Of a DNA stretch of 64,000 nucleotides, positions 1 to 12,094 are shown in pieces. Within the stretch, counting starts at the first letter, position 1. Each line of letters begins with the position of its first letter. Below the pieces are notes generated by a model, which saw only the letters and a program-made list of their open reading frames with translations, was not told where the DNA came from and did no database searches. The stretch lies in NCBI RefSeq assembly GCF_000516985.1, contig NW_006917102.1:682001-746000 (forward strand), written 5' to 3'. The position numbers were made by a program, and so were the translations under genes. Source of the stretch: Pestalotiopsis fici W106-1 (lineage: Eukaryota; Ascomycota; Sordariomycetes; Amphisphaeriales; Sporocadaceae).

Positions 1-133
1 TAAGAGATCCTTGTGGTCCCGGGAGCGAGGAGGCGCTAAGGCCGCTCACTGTCCACTCGGCATCTTTCTCAATGCTTCCCTGGGCAGCGGAATAGCCCAA
101 GAAGCAGGCAGCAGCAATGATAAAGGTCTTCAT
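1..133 (-). CDS. N-terminus of a secreted protein, cut by the left edge
   Basis: An ATG at 133-131 on the minus strand opens a frame that runs without a stop to base 1 (44 codons). The first 18 or so residues, MKTFIIAAACFLGYSAAQ, have the layout of a eukaryotic signal peptide: a Lys after Met, a hydrophobic core, and small residues before a likely cleavage site near AAQ|G. The mature part begins GSIEKDAEWTVSG and is hydrophilic. I do not recognise the family. It may be a small secreted protein or the start of a cell-wall or extracellular enzyme; the rest lies outside the window. The start is chosen because this is the ATG that gives the signal peptide. Confidence 0.6.
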   Translation of the reverse strand, partial: MKTFIIAAACFLGYSAAQGSIEKDAEWTVSGLSASSLPGPQGSL

Positions 134-591
134 ATTGACTAGGAGAAGGAATATAGCTCAAGTTGAGAATGAATTGAAGTCTTGGAAGTGCGGGGTGGTC
201 AAGTAAGTGTGGACTAATCGAACCTTGATAATGGGACTGACATTTTGACCAGCGAACTCTTGGCGTTCTTATAGAACTCCCCGAGTCCTCAAAACGGGAG
301 TGTCGGGCACTATCCCCAGTTTCCGGCCTTGAGCTAGGCATCATGAGAGGCTTCTAGGATGAATTCCAGTTCGGCCCTAGACGCAATGGACAGACAAACG
401 GTGGCGCTTTTCGCGTGATGGAGTGTCTCAGCTTACAATACTGTTTGGGGAGCTAATTTTCGTAGGGAAACCTTAGTCGCCAGCAGATAGAGTGGCACGA
501 GCTGAAGCTTTTTTGCACCGTCAGCGCGGGTAGCCCTACGCCGCAATAATCATCACCGTCAGCGGAATGGCGAGGGATCCGAGACGGGGAT

Positions 592-1286
592 TCAGATTTC
601 ATTGGCTCTCTTGTACGAGGCTGGCGCCAAGGATAACGCTCCCGCGTCAGTCAATATTTGATATATCTGGGCACGGCAGTTTATACCAGTGCCTTGCATG
701 CTTGGGCTGTTCGCGTGAACGATCCAATTAGAGCCGCACTTTTCAGTAGGCAGAGACTCCTCGCATTCGTTCTCAGAACAGCACTTGTACTGCTGCAAGT
801 AATTAGAGACAGGCTGATCTGACCTCATATTGCCGGTTTTGGCTTACCGAGCTCACCGAGTTGTATCCAGGGCCCTGGATGTTGGCGTATAAGCCTTTTT
901 GTGGCGTCAATCATGAAATCAAATACCGGGGTATAGACGAAAGTATTACCCTGCGGATACGCACCGGACCTGAGCCAGTCACTTGACAGGCATACTTTTG
1001 GTTCCTCGATTGAGGTGACTACTGTTCACTGGACAAGCATAAAGGCACATAAAGGCGCATCCAAGTGCCTGCTACTTTCTGCTGCTGATTAGCAACAGAC
1101 TCGTGGAACTTCCCCAGGTTTTCCAGAAAAAACCCACGCGTGATCTGCAACTCTGCGGATTAGTCACATTCAAGCATTCAAGTAGAAAATCTTGTGATCT
1201 GCAGGCCCTAAATGCCGGCTGCGCGCAGGATCGTCATTACCATAATCACTAACCTCTAGTGGCCACTGGGCTGGGATTACAAACAC
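592..1286 (-). other. Frame-hopping exon-like segments, possible unrecognised or decayed gene
   Basis: Four adjacent minus-strand stretches read like protein but in changing frames: 1286-1170 (contains SDYGNDDPARSRHLGPADHK), 1153-1019 (FLENLGKFHESVANQQQK), 1025-825 (SDWLRSGAYPQGNTFVYT) and about 813-592 (KCCSENECEESLPTEKCG, with five Cys), the last ending in a stop at 592. Plausible acceptors precede two of them: CTAATCCGCAG just before 1153 and CTAATTACTTGCAG just before 813. I could not join all four in phase with introns of normal size; segments two and three overlap by a few bases. It may be an intron-rich small secreted Cys-containing protein or a decayed gene. No family is recognised. 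Between 134 and 591 I see nothing coding. Confidence 0.25.
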
Positions 1287-1591
1287 CTGAGACAAGGGTT
1301 TAGACGAAGGCTGACTGTTGATCACTACGAATGCAGAACATGAGTACAAACCCGTTCGATCGGGTTACGGTAAAATGGTTTATTTTGCGAGCGCAGGCTG
1401 CATTCATATACTAGTTGGGATACTTCTGAACTCGCTTGGACAAAGATGTCGTCGTTTCTGTTCAGAGACAGTTAATACCAAGAGGCATCTCATCCGATAG
1501 GCGCAACGGGGATAAGCTATCCTGGCAACTGTGTTCTGACTTTGGCCACGGTATCTAGTATCCTTGCAAACCTTTTCATGATATCGTCACT

Positions 1592-4500
1592 CTACCAAGA
1601 CGTGGGACCAAATGTTTCTCCATCGGGTACTGTCTTGAGCCAAGCATTGTACCCAGCATCCTACGTAGCAACACTTATTAGTACCGCACTGGCATAAAGC
1701 ATACGTCATCGTGAATTCAGTACTTACAAGAGTGTTGAAGACATCAACGTTACCCCACCATTGCGGAATATCGACACCAGGTAGCGTAATGGCAAAGAAG
1801 ATGACAATGGTGCTGATGATGAGACCAGCGTCCAGGCCCGCCGCCGTGACAAAGTTGTAATTGTGCCACCAGCCCCGGTATCGGTTCTTGAGGACGTGGT
1901 TGAAGAGGATGCCAAAGAGGGCCCAGGTCGAGAAGCTGAGCGGCGTGGCCGGGGGCAGCCAGCCCATGGCTCCCAGCATAATCGGCGCGTTGAGGTGGCG
2001 GACAAAGCCGAGGCGCAGCTTTCGCATGGCAAACCACAGAATCACCGGCAGACAGGCACCAATCAGCCAGAACCAGTTGAACTGCGCGTAGATGGAACCC
2101 GGACCGAACATGCGATGAGGTCCGATTACGCCCCAGACTATGGACGAGGAAAAGAAGGTCTTGCCGTTGGGGCAGCTGAACTTGGATGGCTGGGTACTGA
2201 GAGGGGTATATTGTGTTAGTCATGATACTCCAACATAAATCATTGGTTGCCATTTATGAATATTTCCCACGGAGAACTCACGTTGTGCAACAATCAGGAA
2301 TATTGCCCAGGGTCCAGTTCATGGTAGCAATCTGCACAAAGACTGCCCAGATACTTGCTATTACCTGACACCAAAAAGTGGTCTTGGGCGGAATTTTCAT
2401 CTATACAAATCATGTCAGCGTCTTAAAGGCATGCTATAATCAAATATGTAAACTTACGTAGTGTGCCATTTTAAGATCAGAGCTGTACGTCTGAGCCTGT
2501 CCAAGGACAATAGTAGAGTAAACTATAAGAAAAGTTAGCAAATGATTTCGAGACCTTTTCTTCTCCTTTCTCTCTCTCTCTTTCGTTCTTTCTTCTGAAT
2601 CACCCAAAGAAAAAAGACAAAAGAAAGAAAAGAAAAAGCTTTTGGCCACAACTTGGTTAAACCGCGTACCTTTAAACATCCTACAATAACATGTGTTAGC
2701 ACCTGCCTTTTCATACGGATAAGTGAGGCTGGAATCATTCTCTGAAGCATCATATCGGGAAACATTTGCTCGTGAGACAACCAAGGAGAGGATCACATAC
2801 ATTACCCCTATGGGACGTCCTGGAATCATGAACCCTGCCAAAAAGGGCGATAGGACATTGAGTGCCAATGCAATATTCGAAATGGCCAGGACCGAGCAAG
2901 TGGGAATGACAAATACCAAAGCCAGAATGATCGAGACAAAATAGGTCCACCAGGGCAGCTGGGAGTCGTATGCCAGACAACAAGCCAAGCCCATGGCAGT
3001 AGTAATGACGAATAAGATTAAATACCAGTAGTCAGGCGCTTCTGGGTCTGCGCAAATGAGGTTAGTAATTGTTGTTTTCACATTGTCGTTGGCATATACA
3101 ATGTCTTGTGAGATTAGGTAAGCCGGGACCGCCCCAAAGACACACTTACACTTCTTCATCATTTCCAGGTGCACATCTGGCTCCTGATTGCGAGCTGCCT
3201 TGAATCTGTACCAAATCTCCTTGCCGTGGAACAAAGCAGTGTGAACGAGGACAGCCGTCAGGGCGGCAAAGGAAAGTCCATAGTTGAGCGCAAAAGTAGG
3301 CGCGAGGAACAGCGGAGAGTAGCTGGTATATTTCTCCAGGTTGAATGTGTGATCGCTGTTGAGAATCCTGCTGACATTGTACGAGCTTTGGGTGTTGTCA
3401 AACGTCGACGAAGTCACCATGGGGAGGTAGTCGGCGTAGACGGCTCCAGTATATGTCATGCCGATACTGGTAAGAATCACAAAGACGAAGAGTCCAATCA
3501 GAGTGTTGATGTGAGTATGGACTGGAGCTAGTAGCGGATCGCCAAGATAGGCGTTCACATATGTCCACTATAGGATAAACGTCAGCTTCGACCTCTTTCC
3601 CAAGATGGCACTTTATCGTCTACCAATCTCTTACATCAAACGTAATGGGAATCAAACTCAATCCAGTGAAACCGCCAAATAGCTGGTTAAGCACAACATT
3701 ATTCGGACGAATCCTATGTATGAATATCAGTATCCAAAGCTATTTTCTTCACAATCAGTTGCGCCGTGTACTCACCACGTAACAAAGGCAAATACTGATA
3801 GTCCTTGCCATAACACTCCGGGAATCCAGTAGTATATGAACATGCCGCACAGCACATAGAAGAAGTACCGATATCTGCTGATCTGCCAGCCATTGGCCTC
3901 CGACTTGTCATGCTTGCTCTTGTCGTGGAGCGCATAAAAGAGCGCCGTGTTGGAAAAGATACTCGGCCACATCATGGCGGACGGCCAAATCAAGAACCGT
4001 CTAAACATGCCGGCAAACGAGATACCAATGAGCTGGGAGCTGAGCGTGAACAAGATGGCAAAGCCCCATCCGAGATTAATGTTGTAAAACGGCTTTCCCT
4101 GCAGTGCGAGCAGGGCGTCGGTGCTATAGGCATACCCGATGGAAACATTGGCCATCAGGGTAATGACAACGTGCTCCTTGATGGTAAAGGGCCCCGTGTT
4201 GAGCGTCCACTGCGCGCCAAACGTGTTAAAGACGCGGGTGGGCATGACTTTTGCCCAGAGACAACCGATTGGGTATACCAGCAGCTGCACCACGACAGAC
4301 GGGAAACTGATGGCCGGGCTCCGCATGGACAGAAACATGTTGATGCCGCTGCCGATGGTGACAAAGATCATGCCCAGGACCCACGCCCGGACCGTATTGG
4401 CAACCTCGCCGCCGTCCGTGTTGCGCACGGCGGCGCGGACCTCTGCGTACGGCGAGTCGTCGGTAAAGAGCGCGTCGGCCTCGAGTATCTCGTCGGCATC

Positions 4501-4725
4501 GCCATGGTCAAGGGCCTTTTGGAGGGCCTCGAGCTTCTCCCGGGGGAGATTGGGGTCAAACTGATGGGCGTGGGCAATCTTGTTGAGATCCTCGGCGGCG
4601 GCTGATACGTCTACATCTTGCGCAACCTTGGTCGCCTTTTTGTCGTTGCGATCGTCTTCAGATATCGTTTGTGTGATTTCGGCCGCCGGCGGCGCAGCCG
4701 ATGTCGACTTGAAGGGGTTTCTCAT
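1592..4725 (-). CDS. Oligopeptide transporter (OPT family), nine exons
   Basis: A plasma-membrane type proton-coupled importer of small peptides (function from family). Exons in transcript order: 4725-3776, 3713-3635, 3567-3150, 3047-2801, 2680-2670, 2522-2458, 2400-2282, 2196-1728, 1660-1592; the sum is 2427 nt, 808 residues, a normal OPT length. Both OPT signature motifs appear: SPYAEVR at residues 91-97 and MKIPPK in the 2400-2282 exon. Further family landmarks are YPEAPDYW, PGRPIGVMMFK, NWTLGNIPDCC, FGPGSIYAQFNWFW and the C-terminal FGPTSW. Many hydrophobic segments follow an approximately 110-residue charged N-terminus. The exon GATGTTTAAAG is only 11 nt but is needed to restore the motif. 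The start is the first in-frame ATG; the frame stays open further upstream without another ATG. Substrate cannot be told from sequence. Confidence 0.92.
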
Positions 4726-6477
4726 GATGGTCAAGACGGCAACTATAGAAACGACAAGACAAGCGACGACAAGAACCGCCAAGTACTGCGGCGTTCTTGG
4801 TCGGCATATTCGAGCATATTAATTAACACGATCGCCTACCCCCCCGGCCCGACCCCGACCCCAACAACCACCCCCCCAGCCCGTCGCATCGTCCCGGCTC
4901 TCGAGATAGACAACTGAACAATGTTACAATAGCACAGTCAGTCAGTAGCACAAGACATAGCTGTGCCTTGCTCGGGTTGGTATTGCCTATCTTTCGGATA
5001 CGGTCGGTCTGGTCTCCCCCCTCCATGCCGAATTGCGGGGAGTATACCTTATCAGACTTCCGCTTGTGGTTTAGCCACGGACCAGGACTCCATGTTGAGC
5101 TTGCGTGTGCTTTTCAATGGTGGGATATTCAGTTTTGGTTGGAGTGCAGATAAGACGTGTTCCAGACTGCGGTACACTGCTTGTCTATGAAAGGGTACTT
5201 TGTCCAGACCAATCGCAGATGTGCCAAGAGCTCATTAGTTGACAATTTACCCGGGTTTCAGCAAGTAACGTATGATTACGAGTATCACGAACCTCGGTTT
5301 GCCGTGCTGTACATCATCACACGATACCGCGAAATGTTGATATCCACATCATTCCCAATGACATGGTAACGATAAGTGGTTCGGACCAAGTTCCGAGTGG
5401 CAGCAATTACTTAATAGCTTGTCGATGCAGAATATAGAATGTAAATATAAAGCCACCGCATTGAGAGAATTAGATTTCCAAAATGTATTACTTTTTACGC
5501 TTTCCTTCTCCTTTTTCTTCCTCTCTCTCTCTTCTTTTTTTTCTTTTTTCTTTTTTTTTTAGGTAGATAGCAAAATAACTCTAATTACTTCAAAGAATTC
5601 TTTTTCTTCTTTCTTTAGCAAAATGTTATATCGAGCTGTATTAGTAATGAACACAACGATCATTATCAGAGCTAAAGAACATCCCGATCTCATCGACACC
5701 ATTAGGACATAATAAAGCCTCTTCCACTGCAAATACTTTGGCAAAAACAAAAGGTGGTGGTTGTTTGTACTCAATCAAGCGACTACTCTAGAAACAAACC
5801 CTTGGGACCTATTGTCGTTCATGACTGTATCGCATCTAATGGCGGTATTATTGGATATCAGCCGCCTCAAATCAAAGTTGGATGCCCAGCTTGACTACAT
5901 AAACGACAACTACTAGCCTTTGCACATCTCTGTCGAATAGGTATGGTTTTCTATGCCTATTTCCTGTAACTGAACATGGTCACAGTCACAGTCACAGGAC
6001 CAAACTTTTCCATTCCCAACTCAAATGCTTGAGCAAATGGGGAGACCGTTTAGTAAAACCAGGAGCGACACACGCAAAATTGTTCAAGCATATGCATCAC
6101 AACACCTTACGCTGTCGCACCTCTGTGCTAGCAATGCTTTAAGAATGCTTCTCAACATCTTATTTATCCTGGTATTTAGATCGAAGACCATGATAGTATC
6201 CCTTGAATAGTATATCAGGGCAGTCACATCCAGACATACAAATCCAGATTCAGCAAAGAGGAACAATGCAATTAACTATGTACAATTTGACCCGTACCGG
6301 AACTAGAAAAGGAAACCCAAGAAATGCCTTTGACCGTGATATTAAAACATGCAATTCCCCATCGCGCGGGTAGCCCCCCGGTGAGACCTCATACGACGTT
6401 CGCATGTGGCCACCCAAATAGCCTTTCAAAACCTCATGACCAGAAGAAGCACAAGAACCCTCGTAAGCATTTTTTGC
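4726..6477. other. Intergenic: OPT promoter side and 3' flank of the SH3 gene
   Basis: No gene is supported. The block next to 4726 is the OPT upstream region and is C-rich on the plus strand around 4840-4900. A plus-strand homopyrimidine tract (CTCT then T-runs) lies at about 5506-5560. The part next to 6477 should be the 3' UTR of the SH3-protein gene. Confidence 0.6.
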
Positions 6478-7353
6478 TTAGAAGATACTGTTGACCAGGT
6501 TTCCACCCAATGTGGCACCAGCACCAAAAATGGCAGCGTTTCCGAGCTTCTTTCCAAACTTCTTGCCCATCTCGCTTCCCTTGCCACCCTGGGCGTTCTG
6601 CTGCTCGCCGCTGCCCTCGGCGACCGCCATGGGCGGCACGCTAGAGTTGTAGGGATTCTGACCCTGCGGCGGCGCCGGGTATCCACCGGCCTGCTGAGGG
6701 GCATACGTGGGCTGGGCGGGTGCGTAGAAGCCGGCCTTTTCGGCGGCCTGGTCGATCTCGACATAGTTCTTGGGGAAGATACCCTCGCCGCCCGTGCGCT
6801 GGTTCTTGCCCATCCACCAGTCGTCGTTCATGTACTCAAAGACGGCAATCTTGTCCTCGCGCTCAAAGCTCAGGTCCCGGTCGTCAGCCGCCGTATACTT
6901 GTACAGGGCCTTGGCGTGCGCAATGATGGGCTTGCTGGGCGGGGGCGGCGGAGGTCCGTTCCGGGCTGGGAGCGACGGCGGACCGGTGGTGTGGTAGGCC
7001 GGAGGCGCGGGCGATGTACCCGGGTTCGAGCCAATAGCCAGGTTGGCCATGGAGTTGACCGGCGGCGAGATGGGGTTATGGCTCGGGGCCGGGCTGGCGA
7101 CCGAGGTCTGGCGAGTTGCTGCTGGTGTGGCAGCGCTGGAGAGCGACGTCTCGGATGGGAGTGTGCGCATGATGGAATCAAAGGTTGCATCGTCTACGAT
7201 GCCCTTTTCGAGCAGATGCTCCAGTTCCTGAGTGACATGTTAGATGGCATATCATTTGTATAGTTTGCGCAAAAAAGAGACAAAGCGTACATTCTTGATC
7301 AAGCGCAGCGACTTGTTCGTCGCAATGATCTCTTGTCTGTCCATGCCGACCAT
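6478..7353 (-). CDS. SH3-domain protein of the Lsb1/Pin3 type
   Basis: Two exons, 7353-7291 and 7227-6478 (813 nt, 270 residues); the intron has donor GTACGC and acceptor CACTCAG. Order in the protein: a helical N-terminus (EIIATNKSLRLIKN then ELEHLLEKGIVDDATFDSI), a Pro/Ser/Ala-rich linker with a proline run just before the fold, one SH3 domain at about 125-180 (ALYKYTAADDRDLSF, then DDWWMGK and GIFPKNYVEI), and a Pro/Gln/Gly/Tyr-rich tail ending in a Gly/Ala hydrophobic segment. This architecture matches the yeast Las17-binding proteins Lsb1 and Lsb2/Pin3, which bind the WASP homologue at cortical actin patches and influence prion formation. Role here is inferred from architecture; other fungal SH3 adaptors with the same layout cannot be excluded. 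Confidence 0.8.
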
Positions 7354-8626
7354 GGTGATGGGGGTGATATGAATCGAGTTGTGGTTCAACCAGGCACGTT
7401 TTGTCTGGTCTCGAAAAGAAACTGCAAATGCTGCTGAGGTTTGCTCTAAATCTTTCCTACTCGAGCGTAAATCGTGGAAATTTTGGAATCGGTACGACGG
7501 CTGTTTAGGTGTATTGGTTGTGAAGAGAACGAGAATGCAAAAGTCGAGGCAGTCGGATCCCCATTTCAGCTCAGGCAGCGAAACCCATAAAGTTGCTGCA
7601 CGTTTGTTTCGTTGGTGGATCGGAACACAGGCACGTTCTAGCCTGAAAGCGCTGTTTTTAGTGGAGGGCGGAGCCCCCTGAGGTCGCCATCTTCAGTGAC
7701 GCCAAGCCCAGTCAGCCCCCACCCCGCTTCGATTTTCGTGACACAGGGCGCCGAAATGCACTGATGGGGCCCCTACATTTTCCCATCCCAGAGAAGGTTT
7801 AGAGGCAACCCGGCTAGGCGGGCGAGTCCCGCCGAACTGACTTCCGAGTCGGCCGGGTCACTACCACTTCGATACCCGGATGAGTGGCTTACGTAGATCT
7901 AATTATACTATGGAGGCATGAGGTCCATTTCAGCTGCATTCGTGATGCATGTGATGTCTTTGGTCATTTATCTTGTATTAGGTTTCACGGTCATGGAAGT
8001 CAAACAATACTTCAGCTTCCGCCGAACCAGTCGAGTGGCCGAGCATATCGTCAGACATTGAATTCATAAGGCCTAGCTAAGCAACCCAAGTAACACTGCT
8101 ACATATTCTGCAAAACAGGTCAGATTGTGTGAAATGATGTCTCTATCCAGTGTGACTTCTCAGTATCGCCAAGACCTCCCAGTACCCAAAGGTTTGCCTG
8201 AGCTAGCAGATTGGCAATGCTAGCTTTCCTGGGCGTAATAAACAAGCCCACCGGTTCCCACGATAGACGTGAAGGACGTGTGTATACACCCAAACAATGA
8301 GCACTTTTGCTGTCGCTACAAGCCTCATTGCTGACCGCACAGCAAATAAATCAAAACCTCAACGATAACGCATGAAACAAATTTAGTCTTTTCTGCGCAA
8401 GGGCGGCATCCCGTCACCTCACCCAGGCTGGCGCGTGCCTTGTATCCCAAGAGGCACGGCTCCCGAAATTGAACCCAGCCAAACGATGCTGCTTTATGAA
8501 AATCGATAAATTCAGAGGGTAAAGCTGAAACTGAAAGGGGTATCATCTTGGTGTATCCCACCATGTTGTGCTCATATGCCATTGCTCCTGTAATGCCGTC
8601 CTGCTGGAACATTGATTTGCAATGAT
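7354..8626. other. Intergenic between the SH3 gene and the EAF gene
   Basis: Promoter of the SH3-protein gene (next to 7354) and 3' flank of the EAF gene (next to 8626). I see no coding sequence, RNA gene or repeat. Confidence 0.55.
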
Positions 8627-9668
8627 TTAGTCTTCTTCACTGACATCGCTCTCCGAGTCGGCTCCAGCCAACTCAGCTTCAAGAGCAGCCTCCAAGTCGT
8701 CTTCCATATCGTCATCGTCATCTTGTTCTTGCTGCTCCTGCACAGGAGCTGGTGCCGGCGTTGGCTCCTCGTCCTCTTCCGAGGCTGAATCATCATCAAA
8801 GGTGAGCGATATCGTGTTGTTCGGGACAGTCTCCACTTCCGGCGCAGTAGTCTGCTGCACAATTGGCGATGGGAGCGGGAAGTGTTCCTGCTCGCTCATT
8901 TCCTCGTCCTCATCTTCGCCGTCGGCATCGTCTTCCTCCTCCTCATTCTGCGCGGCAAATTCGCTAAACCTTCGGGGCGGGAAGGCGGGAGAGAAGTCGC
9001 GGTTAGGAGCCGCAGTGTCGCCGAAATCAATCTCTAGAACATCGTCGTTATCGCTGTCCTCCTCATCGTCCGAGCCGTTCTTGCGCTTCTCTGGGGCAGC
9101 CGGTTTAGACGGCTTGGGGGGCGCTGTCTTTGGTTGCTTTGTCTTGGAACCTGCACCAGTCTTGCCCTTGGCTTTAGTAGTTGAGGCCTCAGCACTACTG
9201 TTGGGGAGATGGGGATGTTGCTTCTTTAGGCTGTCTGCGTTCTTATTGTCGGGGGTCTGAATGAGGTTCATGTTGAATGTCGAGTCGACCTTGTGCAGCA
9301 CAAAGACCTCTCTGTTGGGGTCAAAGATCAGGACATATTGATTTTCGTTGCTGGTGCGATTGCCACGGTATTTATGAATGTTGCCCTTGTCTCCGTATAG
9401 TAGATCATAGTTGCCCTTGAAGGTGACATTTTGTCGCAATTTGGCAGAATCCGGTGGCGGATCGGGTCTGTGGTTATCTATCGCAAGTTCAGGTCAGTGG
9501 CCGTTATATTGCATTCCAATCAAGGCGTCAAAGGGCAAGACGCAGATATCACTTACATCTAACGCCAGTGTAGACTTCACTGGACTTTTTGCCCAGTAGC
9601 GCATCGCTGAGTACGACTGGGTATTTGCCGACCTTGGTTGGATCTATGATCCCGGCGGCGGCGGCCAT
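8627..9668 (-). CDS. RNA polymerase II elongation factor, EAF family
   Basis: Two exons, 9668-9557 and 9477-8627 (963 nt, 320 residues), with donor GTAAGT and acceptor GCGATAG. The N-terminal 120 or so residues form the EAF domain: KYPVVLSDALLG, YTGVRYNHRPDPPPDS, VTFKGNYDLLYGDKGN and YVLIFDPNREVFVLHKVDS. A Lys/Pro/Ala-rich linker follows, then a long Asp/Glu/Ser-rich tail to the stop, which probably acts as an activation region. Family knowledge: EAF partners ELL in a nuclear complex that stimulates Pol II elongation. The start lies in a good context and gives an N-terminus typical of fungal members. The acidic low-complexity tail is normal for the family. Confidence 0.88.
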
Positions 9669-12094
9669 GATGCTGACAATGGTTCCGTGCAACGAGGCAA
9701 GCAGCAGCGCACAACAAAGGAGCAAATTTGGTCAGGATATTTGACAAGAAAAGGAAGCACGACGTGAAGCAAAGCGCGCAATCTAGGGAGCAGCTCCTAG
9801 CAAAAGGCTTCCAAGATCAAGTTGCGATGTTTAGCAAGTGAGTTGAGTGAGTGAATCAATGAATGAATGGGCAAGGTAGAGAAGTGGAAGGGTGCGATGC
9901 AGGTGAAGGTGGGAAAGTGAATGCACCAACGGCTCTAGGGCGGCCGATCACCTCTTTGTGGTTGGCTTCCCGTTAAACTTCCATGCCAAAAATGCTTGGG
10001 GGTGGGTTGGGGCGGGAGAACTAGGTTCGAGCAGAGCCCCCGAAGAAGCCCCTGCTCCTGTCTGTCGACCAAACATCTGACATTAGGGGATCCTGCAAGG
10101 TGCCGAACCTGTGGGTGAACACCACTAAAAAGGAACAACAACGAAAAACCCCAGACAAGGACAGGTACCGCCAGAGCCGAGCCCAATCTTACCCGCGCTT
10201 TTAGGTACATGACAATATCGATGGGCAACATTGAATCAACCACCAAAAAGAAGATGGACTCTTCTCAGAGCGCCGAAATAGAAAAACTCTAAATATTAGC
10301 TTTGAGCGTAACTTCTTCGCCCCATCATCAAGGCGCTTCCACAGTCATCCTCCTCAACAACTCGAAATGATTTGTGTACCTGGACCTTTGATGTTTGCGT
10401 TGAGCTCAAATAGGTCTCCCATAGATATAGACTCTGCTCAGTACTTTCTATTCACCCATTAGGAATTTCCCAAGTATCACATCCTTATATAAATGAAACT
10501 CAACATGACCTTCTCTCGAGGTCATTATCACATACAATTACGGTGATACTGCAAGGAACTGTTCAGATTGTAAAACGCTTACATCAACGTCAAAGAGGAT
10601 TTGATCATTGGCCATCTGCCTCCAGAACTTGACAATGCTATGCGTAGCAGTAAACCCAGAGACAAGATATTCTTCCACTCTTCATACCGAAATCAATACC
10701 CCATATACAAGCCTAGCCATTCCACAGAGGGCCCAAGAGTCAAGTTGGAGACAAACGCGGCCTTCTACGGCCTAAGAATTATGATGGATTCTGACTGAGA
10801 CAAAGATATGATGCTCTCATGTCCACGTTATGCTCGCGGACTCTGTTCCTTTATCTGTCAATAGTTACGTACATCCTTCGGATAAGCAGGCTGATCTCAC
10901 TAGCAGACCGGCCTTGATTCACATCCAAACGTGTTATCGAATCCATCAAACTGCTGTTATGACTGGCCTGTCGGTCAGACGCCCGCCTTTGTGCCAACTG
11001 ACCAAGCTACATTATGTAACCAGAGGCTCTTCAGTCACAATATCCCGACTTGAACGGCGAATTCAGACATGTCGGGCGCAATATCTTCTGACCACTGGTG
11101 CGAGAATCCTAGCAATTGGCTTTGGTCCATCGTTCACGGCGTCAAGGGAAAGATGATGCATGGGGAAACTACCCTTATGGATACATGGAGAGCCATGTAA
11201 AACCTGGCAATGGCGGAAAGGTCACTGTGATTGGTTTATTCAATTTTAGTCAAGGATAATTCGAGGCTTTGAGAAGAGAATCCGACACTATAGGCACTTA
11301 ACCACCTTCTATACGAGACCTCGTATTGAGCTGACCAGCACAATGACAAGTATCGTCTGTTCACCAGTTGGGGGCCCATCCATATCTCCAGCCGAGATTG
11401 TCCAATTGATGGCTCAAACAAAAAGGTAATCACGTTATTCTATTCAGTCCGCCGTATGTGATGTACTCTGTATTATCTCCGTCATCTCCATGGCGACTAG
11501 AACCCTTGGAATGCGCCCCGGATGAGGATTAAAACATATTAACCTAATTGGACTCAGTGATCGATTGTAATGAGAGGATCTGTAGATTCAAAGCAAGGAG
11601 AAATACCAACCTCTTTGCTATCAATATTTGCGGAAGACTCTGCCTCGGTAGCAAAAGTCTCAATTTCTTGTATGCTGATAACATACCTACTCATGCAGGA
11701 TATGATATACCGATTTCTATTTCCGGCGGTTCTACCTACCATACTTAGAAGATTCATATAGAGAAGTGGATAACAACCGCATTAGCGTCAGTTCGGCCCC
11801 TCGAGACGAGGGCCTCATGCAGATCAGCAGTTTGTGCTGCTTCCAGACTTCTCATGAGACTTGGGGCCCCTCAATCCAACCCCGCGAATGCTCTCAGAGC
11901 TGTACAGAGTAGCTCGAGGTTGAGTGGCGCACAGGAATATCATTGCTCTGCTTATACTACACTTTATTCCCGTGGTGCCGATAACCGTCTCCAACAACCA
12001 AAATACAAGTATACCTCTTTGCCCTGACATGGCATTCGCTGATGAAGAGTTTTCATTATCAAGTCTGGACTGAATCAACCACCCGCTGAACCAA
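9669..12094. other. Long divergent intergenic region
   Basis: A 2.4 kb region between the EAF gene (minus) and the SDR gene (plus), serving as promoter for both. A few open frames of 60-110 codons exist, but none has signals of coding sequence (no family motif, no matching splice structure). No repeat or RNA gene is recognised. Confidence 0.55.

Noticed and set aside
1318..1500. 60-codon open frame on the plus strand
   Set aside because: No motif, no splice partner, and it lies in the probable 3' flank of the OPT gene.
7020..7035. GGGTTCGAGCC resembling a tRNA B-box
   Set aside because: It is coding sequence of the SH3 protein and has no A-box partner.
6406..7263. Long open frame antisense to the SH3 gene
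   Set aside because: It is a shadow of the GC-rich real gene on the other strand.
10830..11156. 108-codon open frame in the divergent region before the SDR gene
   Set aside because: No recognisable domain and composition like random sequence.
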